This document shows positions 17,742 to 26,712 of a DNA stretch of 56,356 nt, one piece after another. The notes below the pieces were generated by a model. It had not been told where the DNA came from, made no database searches, and saw only the letters and a program-made list of their open reading frames with translations. The translations under genes and the position numbers were made by a program. Within the stretch, counting starts at the first letter, position 1. Each line of letters begins with the position of its first letter. The stretch is from Limisphaerales bacterium. GTDB lineage: Bacteria; Verrucomicrobiota; Verrucomicrobiia; Limisphaerales; JAKEEH01. The stretch is from NCBI GenBank assembly GCA_022616725.1, contig JAKEEH010000463.1, positions 1 through 56,356 on the forward strand. Direction: 5' to 3'.

Positions 17742-17808
17742 TTTACGATTGGCGATTTCGGATTTACGATTGCCCAATCTTCAATCGCAAATCGTAAATC
17801 GCAAATCC
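17741..17808. repeat. AT-rich inverted repeat of the 'aaatcgtaaatc' type
   Basis: Perfect 10-bp arms gatttacgat (17761-17770) and atcgtaaatc (17791-17800), with a third related unit atttacgatt at 17741-17750. It fills the gap between aroE and the next start at 17814. It resembles the repeat before 10198 and may act as a weak bidirectional terminator, although no clear T-run follows. Confidence 0.6.
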
Positions 17809-17813
17809 TGTTT

Positions 17814-18920
17814 ATGACCTCACTCGAAGCCTGGAAAGCCGTCCCGTTCCACTTTTGGTCCGGCGTCTTTTTTGTCTTCGGTTGCATCACGGGCAGCTTC
17901 CTCAACGTCTGCATTCACCGCATGCCTCGCGGCCAAAGTGTGGTCTCGCCCCCGTCGCACTGTCCGGCCTGCAATTACTCCATCCCCTGGTTTCTGAACA
18001 TCCCGCTCGTGACATGGCTTTATTTGCGCGGCAAATGCGCCAACTGCCGGGCTCCGATTTCAATCCGTTATTTCCTCGTGGAGTTGCTCACAGGGCTGCT
18101 GTTCCTTGGCAGTTGGCTGGTAGCAGGCCGCACTTCGGTGTGGCTCACGATCGCCTACTGTATCTTTCTTTCCGGCCTCGTCGTGGCGACCTTCATCGAC
18201 TTTGAGCACTTTATCATTCCCGATGCGATTACGATTGGTGGTATGGTCGCCGGCTTCATCTTATCTTTCGCCATCCCCATCCTGCACAGCGCTGCCAACG
18301 CCAAACAAGCCCTTCAAAGCAGCATTTTCGGAATGGCCGTCGGCGGTGGCGTCATCTACGCGATTCTGCGCATTGGTAAGCTTCTGTTTGGCCGTGAAAA
18401 GATCAACCTCGACCCCAACAGCCGCATCATCTTTACCGAGACAACCTTGATCCTGCCCAATCGCGAAATCCCCTACGAAGATATCTTCTACCGGAAATCA
18501 GATGTTATCGCGCTTGAGGCCAAGTCCGTCGAAATGATCGACCGCTGTTACGGCTCTGTTCCGATTCGCATCACTCCGGACCGCCTGCAAATTGGTGAAG
18601 ACACCTTCGATCCCGAGCCCGTCAAGCACTGGGAAGTCGTTGCCGACAAAATGGTGTTGCCCCGCGAAGCCATGGGGTTCGGCGACGTAAAGTTCATGGC
18701 CGCAATCGGCGCGTTCCTCGGCGTCAAGGCGACCCTCTTTTCACTCCTGCTCAGCTCGATGATCGGCGCGCTGGTCGGCCTCGTCCTGATCCTTTTCCGC
18801 CGCCAGGAATGGTCCAGCAAAATTCCTTATGGACCCTATATCGCCTTCGCCGCCGCGATCTGGGTCTTTGGCGGCCATCGCCTGCTCGATTGGTGGCTCA
18901 GTGGCCGCGCCTTCTATTGA
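17814..18920 (+). CDS. Prepilin peptidase (A24 family)
   Basis: A 368-aa inner-membrane bifunctional peptidase/methyltransferase that processes type IV pilin-like and pseudopilin precursors. The N-terminal domain has GSFLNVCIHRMP and a zinc-binding pair CPAC and CANC (about 44-85). The catalytic aspartates are in TFIDFEHFIIPD and GFGDVKFMAAIGAF. Between the two catalytic Asp segments is a soluble insert of about 100 residues (roughly 190-280) not present in E. coli-type enzymes but common in Verrucomicrobiota and Planctomycetes, as far as I recall. It ends 6 bp before the convergent rhodanese gene. Confidence 0.92.
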   Translation: MTSLEAWKAVPFHFWSGVFFVFGCITGSFLNVCIHRMPRGQSVVSPPSHCPACNYSIPWFLNIPLVTWLYLRGKCANCRAPISIRYFLVELLTGLLFLGSWLVAGRTSVWLTIAYCIFLSGLVVATFIDFEHFIIPDAITIGGMVAGFILSFAIPILHSAANAKQALQSSIFGMAVGGGVIYAILRIGKLLFGREKINLDPNSRIIFTETTLILPNREIPYEDIFYRKSDVIALEAKSVEMIDRCYGSVPIRITPDRLQIGEDTFDPEPVKHWEVVADKMVLPREAMGFGDVKFMAAIGAFLGVKATLFSLLLSSMIGALVGLVLILFRRQEWSSKIPYGPYIAFAAAIWVFGGHRLLDWWLSGRAFY

Positions 18921-18926
18921 GAAACC

Positions 18927-19334
18927 TCACTTCTCCACCGGCTTGCCCGCCTTTTCCCACGCTTTGATCCCGCCTTCGAGATTATAAACATTTGTCAATT
19001 GCAGACTGGCCAGCTTCTCCGACGCTTTCGCGCTTCGTCCGCCAACGGCGCAATTCACAAGATAAGTTTTGCTCTTATCCAGCCCGGCGACCCTCTTTTC
19101 AAAGTCGGCGCTGTTCCAATTGAGATTGGTTGCGCCGCTGATATGGCCCTCCGCAAATTCCCTGGGGGTTCGCACATCGAGGACCACTGTATTGGTATGC
19201 CTGCGTAGTTTGTCGAACTCCTCCACGCCGATGTTCTTGAATTGCTTGCGGTTCCGCGACTCCTGGGCTGCCGCAGTACAGCACATAATCCCGACCATCA
19301 CGAGGCTGATCCACCCTCTCACGTCCATATGCAT
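18927..19334 (-). CDS. Exported rhodanese-domain protein
   Basis: A 135-aa protein with a signal peptide (about 1-25, ending near CCTAAAQ) and one rhodanese domain. The domain has the entry LDVRTPREFAEGHI and an active-site loop CAVGGRSAKA containing the catalytic Cys. It probably handles periplasmic sulfur or serves as a protein-bound sulfane carrier. An alternative start 6 nt downstream (19328) is possible. Divergent from the DUF488 gene, with a large palindrome between. Confidence 0.85.
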   Translation of the reverse strand: MHMDVRGWISLVMVGIMCCTAAAQESRNRKQFKNIGVEEFDKLRRHTNTVVLDVRTPREFAEGHISGATNLNWNSADFEKRVAGLDKSKTYLVNCAVGGRSAKASEKLASLQLTNVYNLEGGIKAWEKAGKPVEK

Positions 19335-19336
19335 TC

Positions 19337-19417
19337 TGTTTTAGCTGGGCTGTCCAGCCGCCAAGTCCTCATCGCATTTAGAACTGATTAGCTGGTTGTC
19401 GGTGCCCAGCTAAAACA
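19337..19417. repeat. Palindromic element with 14-bp perfect arms
   Basis: tgttttagctgggc (19337-19350) and gcccagctaaaaca (19404-19417) are perfect inverted arms, 53 bp apart. An inner pair, ccagc (19354-19358) and gctgg (19391-19395), continues the pairing. It sits in the divergent gap between the rhodanese and DUF488 genes. It could be a MITE/REP-like element or a regulatory structure. Confidence 0.7.
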
Positions 19418-19514
19418 AAATACACCAACGGCACTTCACTTCTTCATGACCCGGCCATGCCGCAGCCGGTTTCACTCCTATTGCGGCCAGGCTCGGCAAG
19501 AGTCAAATTGCCCC

Positions 19515-20048
19515 ATGATGGGAATTGAACTCTGGACCATAGGCCATTCGACTCACAGCGCCGACGATTTCGTCTCTCTCCTGCAGGCCCAGCGCATCGA
19601 GTTGCTGGCCGACGTGCGGCAGTTTCCGGGGTCGCGGCGCTATCCTCATTTTAACCGCGAAGCCCTTAAGGCATCGCTTGCGAAGGCTGGGATTGGTTAC
19701 AAACATTTCGCCGACCTGGGCGGGCGTCGTGTGCCAAAACCTAATTCGCCCAATACCGCCTGGCGCAACGACGCGTTCCGCGGCTATGCCGATTATATGA
19801 CAAGTCCGGAATTCGACCTGGCAATTAACCGTCTGGCAACCACAGCGGCAGAAAAGCGTACCGCCGTGATGTGCGCCGAAGCGCTCTGGTGGCAGTGTCA
19901 CCGCGGGTTGATAGCCGACTACTTCAAAGTTCGCGGCATCACGGTCTGGCACATTCTGCCCGGCGGCAAGATCGAGGAACACCCTTATACATCCGCCGCG
20001 CAGATTGTTAACGGGCGGCTCACCTACGCGGCTCTGCCGCTCACTTGA
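19515..20048 (+). CDS. DUF488 family protein
   Basis: About 177 aa. The N-terminus IELWTIGHSTHSADDF and LADVRQFPGSRRYPHFN, together with the C-terminal MCAEALWWQCHRGLIADY, are the conserved blocks of DUF488, a family of unknown function. Members are small soluble proteins with conserved Cys, Arg and His residues. The frame is open from 19446, but the family N-terminus begins at the double ATG at 19515/19518. It abuts the convergent DUF1080 gene (1 bp apart). Confidence 0.85.
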   Translation: MMGIELWTIGHSTHSADDFVSLLQAQRIELLADVRQFPGSRRYPHFNREALKASLAKAGIGYKHFADLGGRRVPKPNSPNTAWRNDAFRGYADYMTSPEFDLAINRLATTAAEKRTAVMCAEALWWQCHRGLIADYFKVRGITVWHILPGGKIEEHPYTSAAQIVNGRLTYAALPLT

Positions 20049-20049
20049 T

Positions 20050-20862
20050 TTACGACTTCCCCTGGTCGTATTCGCCCAGCGGCCGAATCCAAATGTTGCG
20101 GAACCGCACGGGATTACCATGCTCGTAGAGTTCGATGGGGCCTTTCGGCGGGTGCGGCTTGTCGTAATTGCCAAATTGGCGATGGCCTGTGCGGCCAACC
20201 AACTCCGTGCGGTGATGCAACACGCAGCCATTATGTATCACCGTGATCGCGGCCTTGCGCAGCAACTTGCCCGAATCATCCCAACGCGGGCTCTCGAAAA
20301 TAATGTCGTAAGTTTGCCATTCGCCGGGCGGCTTCGATGAGTTCATGCGCGGGGGAAACTGGCCATAGAGCGCGCCCGCCTGCCCGTCGGCATATGTCAC
20401 GTTGTCGTAGGAATCGAGGATTTGCACCTCGTACAAACCGAAAATGTTGACGCCGTTGTTACCGCGTCCCTGTCCTTCACTTTCCACCCTGGACGGCGTC
20501 GCCCACTCCAGGTGCAGTTGAAAATCGCCAAACTCGTCCTTCGTTCGGATGATTCCGGATTTCGGCGTCACCTCCATGTAACCGTTTTCGATCTTCCACG
20601 TCACTTCACTGCCTTTGGCGGATTTCCATTTTGAAAAGTCTTTGCCGTCGAAGAGCACAATCGCGTCCGACGGCGGCGGAGCATCATGAGTGAATCTCGC
20701 GCCCGGTTTCACGATGGGCGGATGCGGGCGATCGCTGTCATGCACGTGCCACTTGGTGCCGGGAATGATCGGCGTGTCCTTGTAACCGGGCTTTTTCGAG
20801 TCTGCCGAAAAAGCCGAAGCAGTGATCAATGCGAGAACCAACGTCAATGGAGTCTTGTTCAT
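20050..20862 (-). CDS. Secreted DUF1080 (3-keto-disaccharide hydrolase-like) protein
   Basis: About 270 aa from the ATG at 20862, with a signal peptide (MNKTPLTLVLALITASAFS). The body is a concanavalin-like beta-sandwich of the DUF1080 family: IVLFDGKDFSKWKS near the start, GNNGVNIFGLYEVQILDSY in the middle and PIELYEHGNPVRFRNIWIRP at the end. Family members act on glycosides in the periplasm, and some are known as 3-keto-disaccharide hydrolases. They are very common in Verrucomicrobiota and Planctomycetes. The frame runs upstream to 21141, but those residues do not fit. Confidence 0.88.
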   Translation of the reverse strand: MNKTPLTLVLALITASAFSADSKKPGYKDTPIIPGTKWHVHDSDRPHPPIVKPGARFTHDAPPPSDAIVLFDGKDFSKWKSAKGSEVTWKIENGYMEVTPKSGIIRTKDEFGDFQLHLEWATPSRVESEGQGRGNNGVNIFGLYEVQILDSYDNVTYADGQAGALYGQFPPRMNSSKPPGEWQTYDIIFESPRWDDSGKLLRKAAITVIHNGCVLHHRTELVGRTGHRQFGNYDKPHPPKGPIELYEHGNPVRFRNIWIRPLGEYDQGKS

Positions 20863-20942
20863 GCCGCGATTGTTTCCATCACGACGCAAGAAACGCAAGC
20901 CCGCCGTGCTGCCTCTATGCCCCAAAATCGCCGGAACGCACG

Positions 20943-21803
20943 TCAGGTGATCTTCAGTTTCGAAACATCTTCTCGCAGTCCGGGCCACTTCATCCTCAGC
21001 CTGGTCACGGCCGCCACGACGGTCCTGCCAATGACAAAATCGCGGTACCAATTGCGATTTGCCGGCACGATGTGCCACGGCGCCTGTTTGTGGCTCGTCG
21101 CGTTGATCATATCCTCGTACGCCTGCATGTAATCGTCCCATCGCTCACGCGTCTTCAAGTCAGCCGCCGAAAACTTCCAAAGCTTATGCGGTTCCGCCAG
21201 GCGCTCCCTCAGCCGCTCGGCCTGCTCTTCTTTGCTTATGTGCAAATAGAACTTCAGCAGCACGACCTGGTTTTCGACCAGCATTCGCTCGAAGTCCACA
21301 ATCTGGCCGTAACGCTTTCGCCAGACTCCTTCAGGCACGATCTTCAGCACGCGTTCCGCCAGGACGGCCTCGTAATGGGAACGGTTGAACACGCCAAAGT
21401 TTCCGAAACGCGGAATCGCCTTGTGGACGCGCCACAGGAAGTCGTGCGCGCGCTCTTCCTCCGAAGGCACCTTGAAGTTGGCGGTCTCCACCCCAATGGG
21501 ATTCACGTGCTCAAGCACAGAACGGATCGCCCCGTCTTTGCCGCTGGCGTCCATGCCCTGGAAGAGCAGCAGCACGGCATGCCGTGAGTTGGCGTAAAGC
21601 AGTTCCTGCAGCTCACCGACCCGTTCCGCATATTCCTCTGTCTTTTGCTTCGTCTCGTCCTTTTCGAATCCGCCACAGTAGTCGGGATCAAAATCTTTTA
21701 ATCGGATCTTTCTCTTGATCACCAACGGCTGCCCTTTCACGGCGCAACCCAAGCACACTTCGTCCGACCCGCATAGCGAAATCCCTCGGGAGGTCAAGCC
21801 CAT
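20943..21803 (-). CDS. Polyphosphate kinase 2 family protein
   Basis: About 286 aa when begun at the ATG at 21803; a GTG further in, before IKRKIRLKDFD, is also plausible. PPK2 enzymes transfer phosphate between polyphosphate and nucleotides. The P-loop LLFQGMDASGKDGAI, the lid FNRSHYEAVLAERV and the closing basic segment WYRDFVIGRTVV are typical. The N-terminus carries an unusual CGSDEVCLGC stretch (if this start is correct). Whether it uses AMP, ADP or GDP cannot be told. It is 80 bp upstream of the DUF1080 gene in the same direction. Confidence 0.88.
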   Translation of the reverse strand: MGLTSRGISLCGSDEVCLGCAVKGQPLVIKRKIRLKDFDPDYCGGFEKDETKQKTEEYAERVGELQELLYANSRHAVLLLFQGMDASGKDGAIRSVLEHVNPIGVETANFKVPSEEERAHDFLWRVHKAIPRFGNFGVFNRSHYEAVLAERVLKIVPEGVWRKRYGQIVDFERMLVENQVVLLKFYLHISKEEQAERLRERLAEPHKLWKFSAADLKTRERWDDYMQAYEDMINATSHKQAPWHIVPANRNWYRDFVIGRTVVAAVTRLRMKWPGLREDVSKLKIT

Positions 21804-21967
21804 GTACCCTTCCAGCGGATGCAATTTAGCCAGCCAAGTACTGACCAACGGACTCCGTCTTCACTCTCAACGCCGCACTTAAACCCAAGACACTGTCCAG
21901 CAACGCGACAGATCACAAAAAAGTTGGCATCAAACTTCAAAAAGCATCACTTGTGCCGATTAAATTC

Positions 21968-21996
21968 TTGAGTTATGGCGCGCGGTTCAATTTAAT
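21968..21996 (+). promoter_or_regulatory. rpoN promoter (leaderless)
   Basis: ttgagt (21968-21973), a 17-bp spacer and tttaat (21991-21996). The GTG start of rpoN is at 22003, 7 nt after the -10, so the message probably begins on the start codon. Confidence 0.6.
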
Positions 21997-22002
21997 CTCG
22001 TC

Positions 22003-23508
22003 GTGGCACAAGGCTTATATATTTCGCAGCGGATGTCCCTGCAACAGGTGCTGGCCCCACAGCTCCAGCAGTCTTTGCAGTTGTTGCAGGCCCCCACCCT
22101 CGAACTCAAAGCCCTCGTCGAACAGGAACTCCAACAAAACCCCGTTCTTGAAGAGGTCCTGGTCGAGGACATGGAGCAGAAGGAAAAGACCGATCGCGAA
22201 GGCGACACCACCATCACGGAGCGCGCCGATCCCGCCGAACCGCCGGCCGATGTCAATTACGACCCCGCCTCCGAGAAGGACGGCGGCAATGACCCCGTGG
22301 ACGATTTCCAGGCCGAATTCGAGCGCCTGACCCAACTCGACCAGGAATGGCGCGACCACTTTGCCCAGACCAACCTGCCCATGCGCCAGTCCGCCGAAGA
22401 CGAAGAGAAGCGCCAGTTCATGTTCGACTCGCTCGTCGCCGGCACCTCCCTCCAGGAAAACCTCATGGAACAGGTCCGGCTCTCCGACCTCGCCGAAGAG
22501 CAGCGGCCCATTGCCGAGATGATCATCGGCAATATCGACGACTACGGCTATCTGAAAACCAGTGTCGATGAATTGGCCTTCTCCACGGGGGTCGCGCCGG
22601 AAAAGATTCTCGAGGTGCTTAAGGTCATCCAATCCTTTCATCCTCCCGGCGTCGGCGCTCGCGATTTGCGCGAATGCCTCATGCTCCAGCTCGAGCGCGA
22701 TCAGCGCCAGGACACCATCGAGTACCGCATCGTTAATGAATTCATGGACGCGTTGGGCAAGCGCCGCCTGCCCGAGATCGCCCGCGGCATCGCCCAGGAT
22801 ATCGAGGAAGTCCAGAAAGCCGTCGCCCGCATCGCTTTGCTCGAGCCCCGTCCCGGCCGCGCTTATCTGCCCGACAACGATCAGTTCATCATGCCGGAAG
22901 TCTTCGTCACCAAAGCCGGCGACGAATTCACCGTCACCACCAATAACGAACAGATCCCTCACCTGCGCATCAGCAACACTTACAAGGACCTGATGGCCCA
23001 GGCCGACAGCTCCACCGAAGTCCGCGATTACATCCGCGAGAAAATCCGCGCCGGAAAATTTCTCATTAAAAGCCTCCAGCAACGGCAGCAAACGATCCTC
23101 AACATCGGCAAGCAGATTGTGAAGCGCCAGCGTGAGTTCATGGAGAAGGGCGTCGCGTTTCTCAAGCCGATGACCATGGTTCAGGTCGCCGAGGTCGTCG
23201 GGGTGCATGAAACCACCGTGAGCCGCGCGGTCTCCGGCAAATACATGCAAACCCCGCAGGGAATTTTCGAGATGAAATACTTTTTCACCTCGGGAATTCA
23301 GACCGCTTCCGGCGAAGGCATGTCCAACACCAGTGTCAAGGACATGATTTCGGAGTTGTTTAAAAAAGAAAATCCCCAGAAGCCCCTCTCCGATCAGGAG
23401 ATCGTCAAGATCCTCGGCGAGAAAGGAATCGTCATTGCCCGCCGCACCGTCGCCAAATATCGCTCCGAACTGAACATCCTGCCTTCCAATCTCCGGAAGG
23501 TCTACTAG
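22003..23508 (+). CDS. rpoN: RNA polymerase sigma-54 factor
   Basis: A 501-aa sigma-54. Region I is Gln/Leu-rich (LQQVLAPQLQQSLQLLQAPTL, an activator-binding region), followed by an acidic region II, the core-binding domain (about 110-260) and the DNA-binding domain with an HTH near VAEVVGVHETTVSRAVSGKY. It ends with the RpoN box ARRTVAKYR. It directs transcription at -24/-12 promoters with an AAA+ activator, none of which is adjacent. The GTG at 22003 gives the canonical N-terminus and falls at the predicted transcription start. It is convergent with the AsmA-like gene. Confidence 0.96.
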   Translation: MAQGLYISQRMSLQQVLAPQLQQSLQLLQAPTLELKALVEQELQQNPVLEEVLVEDMEQKEKTDREGDTTITERADPAEPPADVNYDPASEKDGGNDPVDDFQAEFERLTQLDQEWRDHFAQTNLPMRQSAEDEEKRQFMFDSLVAGTSLQENLMEQVRLSDLAEEQRPIAEMIIGNIDDYGYLKTSVDELAFSTGVAPEKILEVLKVIQSFHPPGVGARDLRECLMLQLERDQRQDTIEYRIVNEFMDALGKRRLPEIARGIAQDIEEVQKAVARIALLEPRPGRAYLPDNDQFIMPEVFVTKAGDEFTVTTNNEQIPHLRISNTYKDLMAQADSSTEVRDYIREKIRAGKFLIKSLQQRQQTILNIGKQIVKRQREFMEKGVAFLKPMTMVQVAEVVGVHETTVSRAVSGKYMQTPQGIFEMKYFFTSGIQTASGEGMSNTSVKDMISELFKKENPQKPLSDQEIVKILGEKGIVIARRTVAKYRSELNILPSNLRKVY

Positions 23509-23517
23509 AAGAGCCGG

Positions 23518-26500
23518 TCACGGTTTGCCCTGGTTTTCCGGCGGCTTCGGCTGCTCAGGGAACATATCCTTGATCGTCTTGATCGGTTGGAATGGGAAGA
23601 GCAGGATCTTCGGCACGATATACAACGGCTCCGCTTTGGGCTGCGCCAGCGTGCCCGTCACTTCGTACTCGAACATCTTGGTTACCGGCCAAAAGACTTT
23701 GCTGATGACCGCGCCGATGGCCGGCAGGTCCCGCAGCAACTCCGCCTCCATCCGCAAATTCACGTTCTGTTCAAAACCGATGGTTCCCTGCACTTTCATT
23801 CGCATCCCGGTCGCGCGAATCTCCAGATCCCGCGTCGAGATGATGCTGTTGGTGATGAGTAAATTCGCGACCGCCTGCGAGGCGCGGCTGTTGCCCAGCC
23901 CGGGGACGAACGCATTCAGGATCGGCGAGAACAACCCGAACACCGGGATGTCCCAGATCAATCCATCCCGCAGGTGAACGTTCCCGTACCCCGTCCAACT
24001 GTTCCGCTCATCCGAGTTGGCGGACACAACCGTCAGTTCGCCATTGAGCATTCCCTCCAACTGATTAGTGCTGCCTCTGACATCGGTCATGAAGGAATGA
24101 AAATCCACTTCCGCGAGTGAGACTCTGAACGAAAAATCGGTTCCCCGTTTGCGTGGAAAGCTGAAATTTGCATAACCCATCGCGCGGCCTCCATGGAATA
24201 TGCCGTGCATGTTGGTCATCGACATCGTCCGCCCGATCCAATGAATATTTCCGGCGATTTGCTGAAAATTGAATTGCCGCCAGTGAAACGTCCCGCCGGA
24301 GATCTCAAAGTGCAAATCATCCTCATCGCTCCCCTTCTTCAAATCGACCGACCCGTTCAGCCGAATCGTCGGTGAAACGTCGAACACGTAATCCTCCATC
24401 ATCAGCCCCGTTTTCCTGCCAATCGTGCGCGCCACCGCGTGGGGGTTCAAATTGCCAAAAGCATTCGTAAGCCACACTCGCAGTTGCCGGAAATCAATCC
24501 CGATCCCGGGCGCAACGCCTTGCTCATTCGGAGGCCTTTTGATCTGCGGGTTGAGCAGCGCGAGGAACATATTCGTGAAGACCAAATCCGTTGAGGCTTC
24601 GCCGATCGCTTCGCCGCGAAACTTGAAATCCCTGGCCGCGACTTTTGCCACTACCCCGATGTGTTCGGGCTTTCGCCAGTTCCCCCAAACCTCGCCTTCG
24701 ACAAACGGCGGTGTCGTAAAGGCGAAAAATTCAAACGCCTTTTGCTCGGAATCTTTCTTGAAAAGCGGTTTAAACGCATTCGGGTCGATCCGGCTGCGCA
24801 GTTTCCAGTGAAAATCTTTGGTGGCCGGCGTGGACGTGTAATCCCCAACGAATTCACCTTCGGGCCGCCGCAACCGCAACCCGTCGATATGCCAGATTTG
24901 GTTCGTGTAATGAAACGGCGCTCCGGCAGCACTGAAGCTGACATCTTTATAAGAACCGGCGCCGACGTCGAAGTCCCCTGCCAGCGAAACGCTCGCCAGT
25001 AACTCCTTTTGCGCACGCGCGTCCGCGCTCCAATTGGTCCAGGGCGGCAGCGTCAGGCTCCCGTTGGCGCGAAGCTTCGGCGGGCTCTCCCACGAGTAAC
25101 TGCTGAGGAACTTTTGCGCGTTCGTGGTCAACAGCGGCGCGATGCGATGCACGTCAAAGCTGCTCGAGCCCTCAAAGGCTAACTTACGAGACTCAACCTC
25201 CACTCTTGCCTTCGCCAGCGCGTCACCGCCGTAAAGCCCACCCTCAAACGTCGTCATCAACTCCGGCCATGACCAATCAACCTTCAGATGAACGCGATCA
25301 GCCTCCAACCGATCGCTGGAAAGGTTCGATATCGAGCTCTGCGCTGCCAAAGTTATCGACCGCAGCCGCTCCGGCCAGGCGAGATTTGTGGTCAGGAGGC
25401 ACAAGTTGGTTTTTTCCGGTAGTGTACAGCCGAGCTTAAGAGCCACCGCCTCCGCTCGCCCCCATTCAGAGCTTGGAGCAACAAATTGGCACTGGGCTCC
25501 CACGGTGGCGGGAAGCCAATTGGTGAACGGATGCGTCGCTAACAGCTTCATTTCAGCGGTCCCAACCGATCGCGAGCCCGCTTTGAAACCCTTCACGAGC
25601 GCCTTTGCCTCGCTTTGCGCCAGGGCAGCGTTTGTCGGACAGAGTGTCAGCCGCGAGGTGACAAAAGCGTATTCGCCGGTCGCCCACAGTGTTTTGGCGT
25701 TCTTCAATTCGATCCTCAGGTTGGCGTTCGTTGGCCAGCTCCTCGCATATTCGGGCGCCACTTCGAGGTTCAGGCGCACCTCGGATGCCTCTCCCCATTT
25801 CGTGCCTGCCCAGCCTGCGGTCAAGGCCAGGTCGGCCTGACCAGGGTCGCGGGACGCTTTCCCCGGAAACAAACGGGCTGCCAACACAAGGTTGGTTCCA
25901 GAGCCCCACGGCGATGCAACCCCCGGCGCGTTAAACGTAAGATTTGCCTCGAAGCTGCGCAAATCTGCGGCGTCACCTCGAAAAGTGCCCTCGATTTCCG
26001 GTTGCTCGGCAAAGTTCAACTGCGCGGCAATGCGAACGATCTTTTCCCAAAGATCCGGCCCGGGCGGGCGCGGCCGCCGAGGACGCCGGATGCGCCAATC
26101 CCGGATCAGGGAACCATTCGTGATTACGCCGTTAAAACTGACCTGCGCGCCCAGCAAATTCCCTTCGAGAAACCGCAGACGCCATTCGTCGTTCGGCAAA
26201 AAACTCAACTCGCCAGCAACGTCATTCAGTGTGAACGGCCGACGCGTTTCGCCCGGCCGGCTGAGAGGCCACACCAGGCGGCCACCCGCCAAACGAAATG
26301 AGTTTACATCGAGCTTCAGGTGAGTGAAGGCCTCAAAATTCAGCCCGCACTCGGCGCGCTGCACGAACAGATTGGGTCCTTGCAGACCGTTGGTGCGGCG
26401 CAAGTGCAGGTCGTCCGCCACGATGCCTTGGGGCCAGAGCAGGCGCACGCGGCTGAACTCGATCTCCCATCCCGTCGCCCGCGCCTGGTTGATGAGTCGC

Positions 26501-26670
26501 TGCTTGAGAAACTCCGGCAGACCGACCTTGTTCAGGAAGAAACCCGTCAATACAACCAGGAAAGCCGCCAGGAGCACCAGGATTCGAAACCACCGGAAGC
26601 TTGTTCTCAGAATACGCTTCCACTTCGGGCGGCGGGCGAGCGGCTCAACGTTCGCGCACTTTCGCTTCAC
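23518..26670 (-). CDS. AsmA/YhdP-like giant envelope protein
   Basis: A 1050-aa protein with one N-terminal membrane helix (about 30-50, ILVLLAAFLVVLTGFF) and a long periplasmic part rich in beta strands. The C-terminal ~300 residues contain AsmA-like features: GGTFHWRQFNFQQIAGNIHW, then GYANFSFP, and near the end LQIRATGMRMKVQGTIGF-like text (about 980-1000). Such proteins bridge inner and outer membranes and move or organise phospholipids (TamB/YhdP/AsmA superfamily). Last gene of the operon with the Gld-like transporter, 42 bp after the DUF4340 gene. The C-terminus is Pro-rich. Confidence 0.72.
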   Translation of the reverse strand: MKRKCANVEPLARRPKWKRILRTSFRWFRILVLLAAFLVVLTGFFLNKVGLPEFLKQRLINQARATGWEIEFSRVRLLWPQGIVADDLHLRRTNGLQGPNLFVQRAECGLNFEAFTHLKLDVNSFRLAGGRLVWPLSRPGETRRPFTLNDVAGELSFLPNDEWRLRFLEGNLLGAQVSFNGVITNGSLIRDWRIRRPRRPRPPGPDLWEKIVRIAAQLNFAEQPEIEGTFRGDAADLRSFEANLTFNAPGVASPWGSGTNLVLAARLFPGKASRDPGQADLALTAGWAGTKWGEASEVRLNLEVAPEYARSWPTNANLRIELKNAKTLWATGEYAFVTSRLTLCPTNAALAQSEAKALVKGFKAGSRSVGTAEMKLLATHPFTNWLPATVGAQCQFVAPSSEWGRAEAVALKLGCTLPEKTNLCLLTTNLAWPERLRSITLAAQSSISNLSSDRLEADRVHLKVDWSWPELMTTFEGGLYGGDALAKARVEVESRKLAFEGSSSFDVHRIAPLLTTNAQKFLSSYSWESPPKLRANGSLTLPPWTNWSADARAQKELLASVSLAGDFDVGAGSYKDVSFSAAGAPFHYTNQIWHIDGLRLRRPEGEFVGDYTSTPATKDFHWKLRSRIDPNAFKPLFKKDSEQKAFEFFAFTTPPFVEGEVWGNWRKPEHIGVVAKVAARDFKFRGEAIGEASTDLVFTNMFLALLNPQIKRPPNEQGVAPGIGIDFRQLRVWLTNAFGNLNPHAVARTIGRKTGLMMEDYVFDVSPTIRLNGSVDLKKGSDEDDLHFEISGGTFHWRQFNFQQIAGNIHWIGRTMSMTNMHGIFHGGRAMGYANFSFPRKRGTDFSFRVSLAEVDFHSFMTDVRGSTNQLEGMLNGELTVVSANSDERNSWTGYGNVHLRDGLIWDIPVFGLFSPILNAFVPGLGNSRASQAVANLLITNSIISTRDLEIRATGMRMKVQGTIGFEQNVNLRMEAELLRDLPAIGAVISKVFWPVTKMFEYEVTGTLAQPKAEPLYIVPKILLFPFQPIKTIKDMFPEQPKPPENQGKP

Positions 26671-26712
26671 TTATCGTACTTCCCATGGTCCCGAATTGCT
26701 CGCCAGCGCTTT

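Noticed and set aside
19337..19417. Integron attC site
   Set aside because: The palindrome lacks the RYYYAAC/GTTRRRY simple sites of attC at its ends.
22003..22020. Sigma-54 promoter at tggcacaaggcttat near the rpoN start
   Set aside because: It carries the -24 tggcac half, but ttat replaces the ttgc of -12, and it lies inside the gene.
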